Notes: generated by a model not told the origin, from the letters alone. Counted from the first letter of the stretch, positions 12,822 to 26,462 are shown. The stretch: 64,000 nt of DNA from Sitta carolinensis (GCA_032173965.1 JAVUNC010000005.1:2604001-2668000); one strand, 5' to 3'. A program made the numbers and translations.

Positions 12822-14900
12822 TGTCTTCCCAGCAGCTTTGGGCTGGCAGAGGGGGAATGAGGAGAACTTTGCCATGCTGACTCACAGGGTACAGCTGTGT
12901 GTCCTCGACTTTGCTCTCTGTTCACAGGGATTTCCCTTCTACCAGCAAAGTTGAGCAACTGGGCCTGAGCAAAAAGGAGAAACTGATATTTGGTCACATG
13001 TCGGTGGCAAAGACAGGCTTGACAATGGGCTATTTTCTTCTTGCATTGAACAAGGAGCCTCAGTTACAGGGAGAAAACAATATCATCTGAAAAACTCTCT
13101 GTTTCCTCAGCTGGCAGAGGCTATCAAGGGTCAGGCTGGCTGGGAAGTGTCTGGACAGAATTATTTGCAACTCCCAGATCTCAGATCAAGTGTGTCTAAA
13201 CTGTGGTGACCATGAGGTGCTGGAAGATGAAAAGGGATGTGGATTTATTGTAACCTCTGTGTGACATATGTTCTTGCCATGTAATATTAAATTCCCAGAG
13301 GTTTTCAAAGTGAATAGCAGGGATTCTCTGCCTCAGAGCAGAAAGAAAACCTGCTGGGCCGGCATCAGTCAGCAGAAACACAAGAAATGATGGGGACCTT
13401 CCTATTTTGGGGCCAAGAAAAGTCATTTCAGGAGACAGGCTGGCTGTGTAGGCTCCCCTCTGAGGGCTCCTGGAAAAACTGTTATGAGCATCCTTGACAA
13501 CACAGGGAGAGAAGCTGCTCTCCACTGTTTCCTTGTCATTGGGTCAAGAAAGCAAATGGCTCCCTGGATTATTCCTCTTCTGAAGGATGGGTACAAAGTG
13601 GCACCTTCTCAAGGAGCCTTTCCATGGATATGTCATCAGGATGGTGCATTAGCCAAATCTTCTTCCCTCATAAAACTGCTAAATTGATGACACATCTTTA
13701 ATGGAAACTGTTTAGGCCTCTTCATGTTTCTGCAATCTGGTCAGACAAACAGGCTTAGCATTCCCAGAAGGGTAAAAATTCCTCCTCCCTCCGTGGCTGC
13801 TTTTGGAGGAGGGAGTATATTTGTGAGTGTCTAAAGTGCAGCTCACGACAGCTTTGCTCAGGCTCCAGGGCTGATGTGTTTGGCAGCCCCGTGAACTTGG
13901 TCCTTCCCCAAGGGAGCACGGTGGATGTGTCGGGGTCAGGAGGAGGTCTCACACGCTCCAGTCCCTCCAGGCTCTGTGAAAGCAGCGCTGTGCTCAGTCA
14001 GAGCCCGTCTGTGGGGCACCTTGTCAAAAGGCAGGCAGCAGAGAGCACGCACAGGCTGTTCCCAGTGATGGTCTGCAGGAGCTGAGGTCTCCAGAGGAGC
14101 ACCTTGGTGTAGTGTGAGGGAGAATGGGCTGGCTGGAAGTAATGGATAAAGAAATCTTTTGGAGCAGATTCTGAGACCGAAGTTCTGTGTCTCCATCAAG
14201 ATCTCGAGTGGAAGCCACATGGGATGTGCAGCTGCTGTCCATGGCCCAGCCTAAGCTCCCCAAAGCCACAACACAGTCAGGTCTCATCACCGCAGTGGAG
14301 GGGCTGCACTCACTGGGGTGAGAGCTGATCCACTTCCCTGGAGCATCCTGCTGCGTGCCAAGGGGCAGGGAGGGTGGGCGAGGTGCCAGCTCCTGGTGTT
14401 CGTGCTCTGGAGCTCAGCTGGGGCTCTATGGACGTGTGTGTTCCTGCCCCCATCTAGTGGCTGTCCCAAGGCTGCGCCGTCCTCTCTTCCTGAGGTGACG
14501 TGCACCTCCCGTCTGTGACTGTTGTTGATGTTTTCGGGGCTCTATCTGGCTTGGGAATGTGCTCTTTCGTAACCAGGCTTTATGGCACATTCCCTCGTGG
14601 TAAATTAGTCGTGCACAAAATTCCTTGCAGGGCGAAAAATCAAATTCTGATAAGATGAAGCGCTTGTAAGTGAAAAAGGATTGTGTTTCTTATTCCTTTC
14701 CACGTTACCAGCACATGATCTGGTACTGAGGAATGTGTCCTTGAATGGAGCCAATCACCTCAGACAGCTTCGAAGAGAGGAAGAAAATATTTTGATGATG
14801 ATAAATCAGGTTTTCCCTCACCCTCATGCATATCACTTGCTTTTTTGTAAGCAAAATTCACTTTGCAATGTGGTTACCTAAAAGAAAAAAAAAGTAAAAA

Positions 14901-15185
14901 TCATTGAATAGTTTGGGCTGTAAGAGACCTTAAAGACCATCCAGTTCCAACCCTCCTGCCACAGCCAGGTTGCTCCAAACCCCATCCAAGCTGGCCCTGG
15001 ACACTTTCAGGGATCCAAGCCACAGTATCTTTGGGCACCCTGTGCCAGGGCCTCTCCACCCTCACAGGGAACAATTTTTTCATAATATCTAACCTAAATC
15101 TCTTCTCTTTTAGTTTAAAATTGTTCCCTCCTACCATATGACTGCCTGTGTAAGAAGATTCTTTCCCTCTTTTTTATAACCCCCT
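14901..15185 (-). mobile_element. CR1 3'-end fragment with ORF2 tail
   Basis: The reverse strand encodes a remnant of the CR1 ORF2 C-terminus (NNFKLKEKRFRLDIMKK) and then the 3' end. Visible motifs on the plus strand are GACCTTAAAGACCATCCAG and CAGGTTGCTCCAA. Confidence 0.92.
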
Positions 15186-17828
15186 AAAAGTCCCATAAAA
15201 CCACCACCAGCAACAAAACAAAGGACTGTGTGTTCAGGTGTGAGCTGCTTCCCCAGGCACGGGGTGAGCTTTCAGACAGTGCCTGAAGTGAAAGTGGAAG
15301 TTGTGTGTAAACATTTGGCTGCTCTGCCAGAGGCTGGGAAAAAACACAGTGTGATTTTGGTGCTGGGTGTAACTGGATTCCCCCAGTGAGCCCGAGTCAC
15401 TGCAGCAGCCATGTGCCTTGTCCACAAGCTGCATCACATATCAGCTCCAGTGGAAGTATAAAGGCATCTCTATTTTCTGTAGGTACTTTTACAGCTCCAG
15501 TTACACCATTATCTCAGCTCTTTACAGCGATTATTGTATCTCCCCCAACTCTTCAGGCAGGTAGTTAGAGTTATTTCTGGGAAAATTGATGTGCACAGAG
15601 AGATGTAATGGAGATCCCAGAGGAAATAACCACCAAAGAATGTAGGGAATTGAACTTAGATCTCCGTTTATCATTGAGCTGCCTTATTGTAAATAAACCC
15701 TAAACAAAAGCCACAGAACCTCTACAGCAAGAGCAAGTTCCTATAGATTTTAAATTTGTGACTAGATGTCCTTTAGGTGCATCCTTAGGGCTCTCTGGTT
15801 GGTTTTTCATAGTGTGCCTTGGCTGCTCTTGCAGGCATAAAATAATTTCCTACAGGAGAAAACCATTCTCTTTCAGCTCTGCCTGCCTGACTTAGGAAGT
15901 GCAATCCCTTGTGAAGAAAAGCCACTTGTCAGGACACATGGATTGGGGACTGCCAGCTCTGTCAGTCAGAGTGGCACAGCCAAGGATCAGGAGCTGGAGG
16001 TTGGGTTGGTGTTCCCTCTGAGTTTTTATCTTCCAGGGCACTCATGATCTTCTAGGCATTTTATTCCACTTGCAACACCCCATTTCTAGCTGAAAGGCTT
16101 TATTTCTTGAAATGAAAGGTCAGATCTCAGCACTCCTATTGCTCCTCTCTGTATCTCTTCCAGTTTTCCTGGTCTTTTTTTGAGGTCGAGAACTATCCTT
16201 CATATTTAAAATGTGGAGAAGGGTCTGGATATCTGTGGTACCCTGATCTTTCCAGTTATATGCTGGGTTTTATTCCCATTCTTCCAATGTCCTTCTTCAC
16301 CACCCAATTTGAGCTGTCCCCAAACTTCTCCCCTGTCCCTCTGGGTTCTCACATGGCAAAATGGAGAGGCGAGTAGTTTCTGATATAGAACCTTCTCAGG
16401 CCTTTTTCTGCTCCAAAGAACAACAGCACTGAGTAAAGTCTTTTAGAAGTTATTTAGTCAACACTTTTCTGGAGGCATGGAGGATCTCGTGAATCTGTTT
16501 TTCTGTGGTCTCAGCCAAAGGTCAGAGAGTGGGGAGCTGTCTTGGTGAAAACTGTCCAATTTAAGGGCTAATAAACAAGCCCTCTTGGATGCAGTATGGT
16601 TTACAGTTGGGCTGGAAGAGAGAGGAGAAAGTTTTCTTTTCAGGCCCTGCAGTGATCCCAGATTTGATAAACCCATTCTTTTCCTACCCTTTTATTCCCT
16701 TGCCTCCCAGGGGTGCAGCTCCAGTATTTACAAATGCAAATGCTTCTTGGGTCACTAGCAGGTCAGAAGATGCTGTGCAAGCAGCATAACACGTCCTCTG
16801 TTCCACCAGGGCACATGCTGCAACACAGAAAATGCTGCCCAGGCCCCTTAAGCGCTCTGTTCTCACTCCCCTGCCCTGCCCTACCCTGTGGAGACTTTGG
16901 CTTTCTGATTTCATGAAGGCTGAAAAGATCAATATTAGCCTGATCTGCCAAGCCCTGGGTCTGCATTTCTAAAAATGGATGGGGTTATATAATTTTTTTT
17001 TTGGCAGGGAGAGACATAAAGGATGGAAAATCACCATTGAGAACTAAGGCTGTTCTCATCAGCTGCAGGTCGCTACTAGGGCAGAGAGGTTTCTCAGGAA
17101 ATGCACAAACTCCACATCTCTGTGGCAACAAGCACTAAGTGCCATGGGTTTTGGAAGAGGAAAAGATCCTCGGCCTCCCAAGGCACAGTGCTGTGCAGAC
17201 TGTGGGATAGGCTGAGCTCTTTGGCAACTTGCTCACCTGCCTAAAAGCCTCCTGAGGCCACTAGGGAGAGTTTGGATCCTTATTCCCTGCCCTTTGCCAA
17301 CCGAGTGTGGGGGAGCAAGGTCTGCTCCTCATCAGGGAGCAGCCTGACCTCCCCTTCCATCTGTCTTGATCTCCTCAGCTGTATCACTTACTCAAGCAGG
17401 TTCCTGTGCTGTGTGAATGGTGCTGTGAGCTCTAGAAGACAATTTAGTTTGGCTTTCCCTGAAGCATGAATCCAGAGAAAACCCTGCAGATCCACGCCAG
17501 CATTCCAGCCTCCACAGACAGCACACCCCTGCGTTGGCCATGTTTCTGCTGCCTGGGGATATGGGCATCTTATTAACTAATTGGTCCTCATGACAATCCT
17601 GTGCTGCGTCTGTCCCAGGTCAGGGGGAGGGGAAAGACGATTTCCAATTCCCATCATTGCCTGGGGAGCTGATGGGGAGCACAGATCCACTCTGCCCAGC
17701 TGGCAGGCACCCAGCCCTCTCCTGTCTGCCCCTGGTGCCTTCAGAGATCCCCTGATGCTCATAACAAGGTCGTTTATGAATGAATGCTTGTTGTGCTCAG
17801 CCCCCTGCACAGGAAATACAGGCTGTAT

Positions 17829-17855
17829 TTTATATATATATATAAATAAATAAAC
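17829..17855. repeat. (TA)n / AAAT microsatellite
   Basis: TATATATATATA followed by three AAAT-type units. Confidence 0.85.
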
Positions 17856-17984
17856 TGTGATCACAGTATATTTATACACTAGTTATTCTTTTAACCTTGG
17901 TCACCATCTCTAAGTCCTGATCCTATTTATACATGGTTATCATGCTAAGCAGCATCGTACTGACCCAGCTGGCCTCCTTCCTGC

Positions 17985-18013
17985 AGATAATGATGAGATA
18001 ATCTAACTTATCA
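17985..18013. promoter_or_regulatory. Cluster of three GATA-factor sites
   Basis: AGATAA at 17985-17990, AGATAA at 17996-18001 and the reverse site TTATCA at 18008-18013 lie within 29 bp in non-repetitive DNA. Tight GATA clusters are common in blood-cell enhancers, but chance occurrence is possible. Confidence 0.3.
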
Positions 18014-18689
18014 TCCTGCTTCCTGCTTGGAGGGCTAAGAAATATATTTAAACACTGGCAGCTGGGAGGGTAGGGTTAATTGTCACCCTCACTGATGCTC
18101 TAAGAACCAGTTTGTAGATAATCCAAGGAATCTGAATCATCTCTTCCCTCTTTGGTTTCTGCTGAGCAATAGCTGACATGGGTCATGCTGTTTGGTGAAC
18201 AATGGAGGCCATGTTCAGTGGAGAAGAGGGATGACTCCTGAGATTGTAAAGTCACCTCTGGACCAAATTCAACTCTTGATGTCAGTGGAAAAGCATTTCC
18301 AGCCTGGGCTGCACATGCCACTGCCCTGCGTGAAAGTGATCTGTGTGCAAATGAGCCTGGAGTTGCACTGGTTGCTTAGAAAAAGGTGATATGGAAATAA
18401 CACATTAGACTTTGTAGAACTGATTAGATCCTCCTTAAAGGTAAGGCTAGCGGGGAAAGGCGACCCTCCAAAGCAAGTAGCTGCTCCTATCACTTTTACT
18501 TCCTCCCAGTTCTTCCTTCCCCAGTGGAACACCATCCCCTCCTTGAAGAGCTGCTCATCTTGTGCATGGAGAAGAAAGATATTTGGGGGGAGAAGAAGCT
18601 GAAAAGCTAGTCGTGTGTGAGGAGGCCACACTGCAGTTTCCCAAGCATCAGTCATCCGGCAGCTTGCAACAGTTGCCAGCACAGCTTGA

Positions 18690-19225
18690 CATCTCATTTA
18701 TCTGATGAACACATCAGAATGTAATCCACATTCACGCAGGCACAGATTAACTTCACTAAGAGCACTCATGGCCTTTACAAAGAAAAGAACAGCCAAACGA
18801 AATTCAGTGGATGCATTTCTACTAAAACCCATGTGCCTGCAACTGTCTGGGTTAGAGCACACACAGCCTGGCTGCAACTCCCCTCCGAATGAGGTAATTA
18901 GAAACGGTACAGCAAACATTGCTAATGCTGCTGCATCATGCTGGGCTGTCAGACAGATCCCAGGGCTTTAATGCCACGCTATGTATGTATTTATACAGTT
19001 GCCCATACTTATTTAATTAGGAGATGCAAATGCTGGTAAGAGACAAAGCAGAAAATGCCAACAAAGGCAGACCATGCCTCTGCTCGTGTGGCAGCGTTTG
19101 CTGCTGGAGGGATACAGCTGCATCAGCGGCTTCTGTCGGGGCTGTATCTGCCTCTCTTAAATCCTATTGATTAGCAGTAAATTGTCTGGAGTGATGTCAT
19201 TTTCCAGGGCAGGCAGAGGGGTAAG
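18690..19225. promoter_or_regulatory. Candidate conserved non-coding element with homeobox, octamer and CRE-like sites
   Basis: This repeat-free stretch of about 530 bp carries GGTAATTA (18893-18900), a TTAATTAG homeodomain core (about 19013-19020), a perfect ATGCAAAT octamer (19024-19031), a TGATTAGCAG site near 19168 and TGATGTCAT (19192-19200). Clustering of such sites in unique sequence is typical of developmental enhancers. Conservation itself cannot be seen from one genome. Confidence 0.35.
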
Positions 19226-19279
19226 GTTAAAGGGGTAGGGTTGTTCCTAAGCTGACAGCTCTGTGGGGGGATGTAGTCG

Positions 19280-19695
19280 TAGAATCACAGAATAATTAAG
19301 ATCAGAGAGATGTCTTACATCATCGAGTTCAACCATTAACCCAATGCTAAAGCACATCTCTGAGTGCCACATGAACACATCTTTTAAACCCCTCTAGGGA
19401 TGGTGACTCCACCACTTCCCTGGAAAACCTGTTCCAGTGTTTGATAACCCTTTGGTGAAGAAATTTTCCTGAATGTCCAGTAAAAACCCTGCCTGGCACA
19501 ACTTGAAGCTGTTTCCTCCCAACCTATCATTTGTTACTTGTGAAAAAAAGCCTGACCCCCCCCACCTGTCTTCAACCTCTTTTCAAGGAGCTGTAGAGAG
19601 TGATAAGATCCCTCCTGAGCCTCCTTTTCTCCAGGCTAAACAACCCCAGTTCCCTCAGCTGCTCCTCATAAGACTTGTTCTCCAGATCCTCAAGG
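19280..19695 (-). mobile_element. CR1 fragment, about 415 bp
   Basis: The plus strand starts AGAATCACAGAATAATTAAG and contains CATCGAGTTCAACCATTAACC, GATGGTGACTCCACCAC and, further on, CTCCTTTTCTCCAGGCTAAA, all typical of one CR1 subfamily in reverse. A C-run interrupts it near 19556. Confidence 0.92.
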
Positions 19696-19936
19696 CATGA
19701 GACAACAAATGCCCGGGATGGAAAGGCTCATGATCTCAGAAAAACCTTGGGAAAGGCTGCCTGGCACAGGACAGCATGGAGGTGACTGTCCCTCCTTGGT
19801 CTGGTCCAAAATTTCCTAGTGCTGCAGCCGTGGGTGAGCAGGGGCATGAAGGGGACAAACGTGATGCCCTTTGCAAAGCACAGAGTGGGTGTGTGGGAAG
19901 GGGCTGCAAGAACCAGCTTCAGAACAGCTGACCCTG

Positions 19937-20065
19937 ATCACAGAATCATAGGATCAAAGTATCAGAGAATCACAGAATGGCTTGGGTTGGGAAGGATCTT
20001 AAAGATCATCCAGTTCCAACCTCCTGCCATGGGCAGGAACACCTTCCTCTAGATCAGGTTGCTCC
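19937..20065 (-). mobile_element. CR1 3'-end fragment
   Basis: Several tandem variants of the terminal ATCACAGAAT octamer-like repeat are followed by GGCTTGGGTTGGGAAGG, CATCCAGTTCCAACCTCC and CAGGTTGCTCC. It lies 240 bp from another CR1 fragment of a different subfamily in the same orientation. Confidence 0.9.
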
Positions 20066-23000
20066 CTGCATTCTCTTGGCTGGATGTGCCCAATCATCTG
20101 CAGCATGCAGTGGTAGAAAGTGTCCAAAATTTGGATAAGGAGGGGTTGGTCTCTTTGCTGTGAAAATGGGAAAGAAAGGAAGAACTCAACTGCAAAACCT
20201 TGTCAGGACATTGAGACACCACCACACCTCACGTTCCATAGCAGGTTATGTCTGTCCCAGTCCATACTGGGAGGCGTCACTCCCCAGCAGTGGTGCAGGG
20301 ACAGATCCTCCAGGTACACTGCCCAGATGTGCAACAGTGACCTGGCAGACAAGATGGAGGCTGATACAAGACATCCTGATAAACCTTTAGGACATTCCCA
20401 GTACTCCCATTTGCCATAGCTTTTCTCAGAAAATTGCACTCATGCCATTAGGAGCAGAGTACAAGAAGGGTACAGATTTCAGATTATGGAACAGACATCC
20501 CTTTAAGATCCCTCAAAACCCAGGCCACTCTGTGATTCATTTCACTATAGAAAAAAAAAGCAGACCAAAACCCCAACATGAACATAACCTTAAAGCTCAG
20601 ATGGCTTCACCTTCATCCTGAACAAAAATCCCCCACATTGTCTGTCACGATACTCGTTTGGGTCTGACGTGGGATCTGGAGTGACATTTTCAAATTAAAA
20701 ATATCACTCCTCTATCTATTGATCCTGAAGGTTAACCTGTCCCACAGCTGTAGGATCCACATACTCTCCTGAATGGCCCTGTTCAAAGTGGAAAGACTAA
20801 ATACTCATGATTCTACTTTCTCAGGGACATATCTTCATGATATTTAGAATAAATGTTACTGACTATATACCAAAATATACTTCCTATACCAAAATCAATA
20901 TGGCTGCAGCAGAATGACATTTCAACTACAATTCTAGTGTAGACAAGTCCTTGGGGCAGAGGCTTAAACTAGGATTCAACTGTTGTTGAATTTCTAGCCA
21001 CCCGACATTTTTTACTCCTTTGTTTTTCTTGTAAAATGTGTAAACCCTGAGGTTAATATGTTTGGTTCTCCAATCTCAGTGAACTTGGTGTTATTCTCTT
21101 GAAACTGTCAGACCCTGAAGTGTTCATGTGCACTAAATCCCAGAGAGTTTTACTTTGAAGCAATGGTGTTGGGGTAATATTCGGTACCCAAGAGAAGATT
21201 AGGAGAAGACAAATTCTTCTGCCAAAATTAAAGTTTATCAGAATTGCTAGAACACAGACTCAGAACAGAGTGAAACTTTTAGAAATATTTTCTTAGCTTT
21301 GGCAAACCCTGCTGTTTTGAGCTGCCTCCTATTCCCCAAAGAACTCTGAAAGTAAAAGAGAAAATTGTTTCCAAATAAGAATAATTAAAGCTTGCATAAC
21401 ACAGCCTTGCATTCACTTACAAAGTCAAAGAAATCAATCAGGGCATCTCGCTTGTACAAACAATGTCTTAAATTGCATGGAGGAATGTTTTGTGATACCC
21501 CCAATTTCAAAAAATATCCGGCTACACTTTGTCCTAAATTTGAAAGTTCAAAAGATCCACAAAGCCTAAACAATCCTCATACTTTTCTCCACTCCTTCTT
21601 GTTGAAGACCTGCTCTGAAAACAAATTCTTAAAGTTTTGGGCTGAGAAAAAACAGGTAGACCCATCAGTTCAGGCCCTTGAATTTCTCTGTGCTTGCCCT
21701 GAGGTCTTTTAAACCTGAATAATTTTCTGCTCTTTTGCACTGGTCTCTTTTCTCTCTTTATTTATTTAATCTTTTTCAGGCTGTACATGCTTTAGGTGAT
21801 GGATATCTGTGTTTCAAGTGTTTTCTTTCTAGTTGACTAGCTTGTAGGGAGACAGGGATCTCTGACTGCAATACTCTCAATAAACAAATCATAACAGCTC
21901 AGTGGTGGTTAGTTCTTTGGGGCAGGACTATAATACAGCCCACCTTAAATAACTCTGTCTAGACATGTTTTGGGAATAGGGTCTGATATAATAATTCTGG
22001 GGAATTTTTTTAATGAAAGCAAAGGCATGCAGAGCAATGCCCTCCTCCTCTGAAGAGCATCTGCCAACACCCTGGGATGCTGCACGGTCATGGCAATCAC
22101 TGAAAAGCTGGAGTAGGCTGGCAGTAGTGCCAGCAAATTCCATCCTGTGGAGAAGGAGGGGTTGCAGTCTTGGTAAGAGCTGGATCAGATAAACAGGAGT
22201 GCTGCTTTTCAATAGCTGGTGCCCAAGGGCTGCTGCACAGTACTCTGCCACTTGAACATGCTGAAACCCAGCAGCCCACAAACATTTTCCTGGTTATGGA
22301 GATCAGCCCAGGGCAGGGTGTGCAGTTAGGGATGAAATGCAGGTTCTTTTTCTTCAGACACATGGTGTGATGTTCCAGCAGATCTGACAGAAGTTTCCAT
22401 GGTTATCCACAATCTGGGATGCCTGGAGCACCTGCCTTGTCCTCATTGCCTGTTTAGGAACCAAATGACCATTTCCAACCATCTGGATGTCCCTTGGGAA
22501 GTGCAGCTCTGTTCTCAGGCACAGGGTGTCATTTTTGGGCAGTCCTGTGCAGGGCCAGGAGTCAGATTCAGTGATCCTTGTGGGTCTCTTCCAACTCAGG
22601 ACATTCAGGGATTCTTTGTAGTTTCACCTCTCCAGACTTCACCTCCACCCATTTCCAAGTAAGAGAATATCAAGGTATTTTCCTTGGTGCTGCCATTTCA
22701 AGGAAGGAAATGGCTACTTGCACAGTCATGTGGGAATAGCATAACACAACCTACCATACAGGTAATCAATCTAATCTGGTCTAAAAACAGCTTCTATTTT
22801 TGCAGTGGTGATGAACCCACCTGTTGTGTCCACAGAACACTGAGGCATCTGCAAATCCCAGGGCCAATGGCAAGGCAGAAGAAATTTCCATTTGCCTTTT
22901 TTCCTCCCTTTCAGTGGGGATCAGAGACCACAGGGGTGTTCTGTGCTGTTCTTTCCACCTCACAAACAAAGCCAGCCCAGGGATCATATCCTTCTTACTA

Positions 23001-26000
23001 GCACAGGCACTCAGTGGTGTCTCCTTGTGATTTAGGAGCCCAAAGGAAATGTAGTTAAAATAGCCAACAGAATCTGGGCAGGGATCCAGCCAGTCACACG
23101 CAGGTGCCTGACACAGAGTGAATTATGTCACTACCCAGATTATCGACTGTGATGTTCGATTCAGTTTTCCAAACACAGATGTGCAGCAGATAAATAGTGT
23201 GCTAGAAGTGTTCCCTGGCTGTGAGGGAGTCTAACCCTGGTGGGTGTTTTGCAGAAGACATCTGTGAGTCATTGGTTAGATGAGCTCATCACAGTAAGGA
23301 GGTGACAGGAGTGAACAACCTCCATTGCAATACTTTGACAAATGTACAGGACAGACAGACGCTTGTCCCTCTCTTTAGCTTATGACAGCAAGAGGTTTGT
23401 CTTCATTCTGCCACTTAGATAATTAGGGATAAATATCCCCACTTCTCTTGCCTGTTCCCCCTTCCTCTAAATCCAAGGGAAAAAATGGATTTTGAACATC
23501 CACAAGGAATATTTTCGAGAGAAGAAGGGAATTTGAGTGGGGAAATCTCTGCCAGTGCTCCATTTTCGATTAGTTTTATGAATTTCTGTGATTCCAGAAG
23601 ATATTAAGCCTGACCCAACCTGAGGGAGATCCAGGTCCTGTAGACACAGGATGGTGTTGAGTACCATTCATGGTTTGCTGGAAGCCCTGGTCACTGCCAA
23701 CACACCTTTGATTCTTGTTGGGACACGAGGTTCAGTGTGACACCAAAAGCATGAGACCCTGACCTGGGCAATAGGGGAACCAGGACTATGGGGCACAGAG
23801 CCCATCCCCACAGCCAAGAATTCTTCCCAGTTCTTCTCATGACTATCTTAAACTTCTTAAACTATCCAGAATCCTTCCAGGACACAAGGAGCTTTGTGGG
23901 CACAAGCTGGATAGTTGGGGAAAGCCAAAAGGGGGAGTTGAAGGAAAGGCAAGAGCATGAACCCAATTGAAATCTGTCTTAAGGGCAGAAGAAACCCTCT
24001 GCGACAGCCAGGAGTGCCAACAATGTGGGATAAGCCCTTGTCCATTCTTTTCTATCAACATTTCCTGTATGGGAAGCATTTTACACTGGAGGTTTCCTCA
24101 GCTGCAGTGCACTCTGTGTTCGGAGCCAAACACGGGAATTTACTTTTCCTTGGGGCCGCTGCTCAGCACGAGAATAAATTGCCTTTGGGTGGACACAAGA
24201 AGGGAACAGGGTACATCGTGTCCTCCTGAGCTCCCCCTCGCCTTCCAGGCTGGGCTCAGGCAAGAACAATAAACAAGATCCAGCCCCAGTGCCCCTCCTG
24301 CCTGGATTCCCATGGCACGTGTTGCTCTCACGTGGCCCCTACCTGAGACAGAGGAGCTTCGGAGCGAGTTACAATAGTTCCAGTCAGTGCCTCCCCTCTG
24401 CCCCTGCACCCTGTGATCTTATCTGAGGGCGAGAACCACCAGCTGAGAGCTCTTTCTGGCAGAGGGGAAAACATCAGAGATGTTATGAAATGTGTTCCTG
24501 GCGCTTGCCTTGCTCGGTGGTGGGTGGAACGATTGAAAAGCTCCAGTGCTTTCCCTCTCTTACCTGGCTCCTCTCTCCACCAGCACCCAAAACCTCGCAG
24601 GGGAGCTCTGAAAAACCTCCCAGCTGGAAATACCTGAGTGTTTTGCAGACTTGTAGCTCCTTCAGTTGTCTCCATGCTTGGGCCCTGGCCCTACTCCTCT
24701 GCCAGCAGGGCAAAGCACACGTCTGCCAGCTTCCCCCACGAGCACAGCCAAGATCAGTTCCTTCTGCCCAGTCCCAACATGTTTCAGGTCAGATTAAAAG
24801 CTGCAAAAGCCTGGTGATGCCTTTTAATGCAGGGACGTGGGCTGATTACCAGGGAGTGGTCACTTCACTCCTGCTTTCTTGGCAGGGGCAAGGGAAGAGA
24901 GGGAGGAATACACCAGAGAAGGGCAATTTGCTCTGCCAGCATCTCCCTGTCCATAAATCAGAAACATCTCAGGTATGCAAGCTGAAGCAGACACTCAGGC
25001 AACAGTTGCAGCTCTTATCCCAGGAAATCTAATTTTTTTCCCTGGAATTTGTGAGGCCAGTGGCACTGACACATTCATGGGAACTGCCTTGCCTTCGAAG
25101 CATGTCAAAATCCCACATTTTTCCAGCTGCATCCCCATTTCCTAGCTGTGAGGATGCTGAGGTGGGTCCTTCCATCCCAATAACTTTGGGATGCTATTTA
25201 AACCAAACCTGGCAGAGAGAAAAAGGATGCAAAAGTACTGACTCCAAGGAGTTTAATGAAAGTAGGTAGCCCGAAGGAAGACAGAGAATGTAGCAATTCC
25301 TCCACTGAAGAAAGGTCTCTGCCATGAAATCATTCTTTACAAGGCACCAAAGAATTCAAATTAAAACCTGAGGTAGAGGGAAAGCCCCATTGGAAGCTCA
25401 CAGGCATTGAAATTCCAACCACGAGCTTCCAAAAAACAAATCCAGGCAGGCTCTGCCATCCAGGAACAGCTGGTTTAGCCCTGGTTAGAATAAAATGATT
25501 TAGAAATAATAAACAAACTTTCACTTCTGCCCCACCCAGCTTAGGCTCTGCTAGAGCCTGAGATGATTTTACATTTTCGTGGATGCCTTTCACAATAACC
25601 TGAAGGCTCTGGGCTGCAGCTGCTCAGTCTCGTGGAAACGTTGCTGAGGTTTTTGTGATGATAAACATGTTATTATTAAAATGTCTTTCTGTGATTTGCC
25701 TCCCCATAAACAACAAGGTGTTGTGCTTACACAATGACTCACTTTTCGACCACTTCAAGGAAATAGTATTCAAAATTATGGCTTCTTCAGTGTGGGGGAG
25801 AGGAAAGAGTCTCTCTCTGTTCTTCTTTTGGAGACAATGCATGAAAACTTGGGAGGAGCAGGTCTGGAGGAGAATGTTGAAGGAATTTATTGGAGTCTGA
25901 AGCTGAAGCATCAATGTATGCCAGAGGAGGTTTAATCCACATAAATGAAAAAGATCTGCAAGACTTAAACTGTTGCATGGGAAAGCAGAAGAAGCCAAGA

Positions 26001-26272
26001 GCTAAGGGTCCCTGGTAGGAGATGGAGGGTCTTCCAGATCTGGACGTTGAAAACACAGGATAATACAATCATTTAAGGCAATTAAATGATAAATTCCTGG
26101 AATTAAATGAAGATCCTCAGCTCTTCCATTGAACAGCAGGGAGCAAAACAACTCTGGGAGAAGAGTGATGGTCTGAAGGTTGACTGCAGCCATGCTGGGG
26201 AGAAAAGCAAATGCTTGGATGTGCAACAAACAAATTTTTTGGCCTTGTTCTTTGTTTCTTTTTTGTTTCTTT
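20066..26272. other. Intergenic region, no gene recognised
   Basis: It is largely unique sequence with one CR1 fragment at 22511. The plus-strand open frame at 24490-25032 (180 codons) is the longest non-repetitive one outside PRKCQ. It has no recognised domain, an irregular composition and long overlapping frames on the other strand, so I do not call it a gene. Confidence 0.6.
22511..22618 (+). mobile_element. CR1 3'-end fragment
   Basis: CCTGTGCAGGGCCAGGAGTC, then TGATCCTTGTGGGTC and TTCCAACTCAGGA, then a terminal GATTCTTT match a CR1 subfamily 3' end in forward orientation. Confidence 0.88.
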
Positions 26273-26326
26273 AGATTATTATTATTACTATTATTATCAT
26301 TATCAGCATCAGCATTATAATTATTC
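26273..26326. repeat. ATT-type trinucleotide repeat, degenerating
   Basis: ATT units become ATC and AGC units towards the right (TTATTATTATTACTATTATT). It lies directly left of duplication copy 1. Confidence 0.88.
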
Positions 26327-26342
26327 CCCCCTCTCCCCATTT

Positions 26343-26462
26343 GAGAGTCATTCTAATCTATATATTTATTTTAATAAGTATCAGTATGTTATTAATGACA
26401 TACAGACACCGAGAGCAGAGGAATTTCCAGCTGTCCAGGAGAAGTCTTGCTCAAGGATGTAA
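26343..26462 (+). repeat. Copy 1 of a diverged local duplication
   Basis: This 120-nt segment aligns without gaps to 27260-27379 at about 67% identity by hand count (80 of 120). Shared blocks include GTTATTAATGAC and TGCTCAAGGAT. Read in one frame, both copies keep 39 codons and the same stop, with about half the residues shared. Most differences are not silent, which argues against a coding role. The match extends weakly beyond both ends. Confidence 0.8.

Larger units (their letters stand above)
12103..19279. other. Intergenic region, no gene recognised
   Basis: It contains A tracts, the CAA/CAG repeat, one CR1 fragment, a somewhat CpG-richer stretch at 13860-14520, and the GATA cluster and candidate enhancer at the right end. 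The open frame at 12141-12587 runs into an A tract and matches nothing I know. Confidence 0.6.

Noticed and set aside
24490..25032. 180-codon plus-strand open frame as a gene
   Set aside because: No recognised domain, long competing frames on the other strand, and no splice or promoter signals that stand out.
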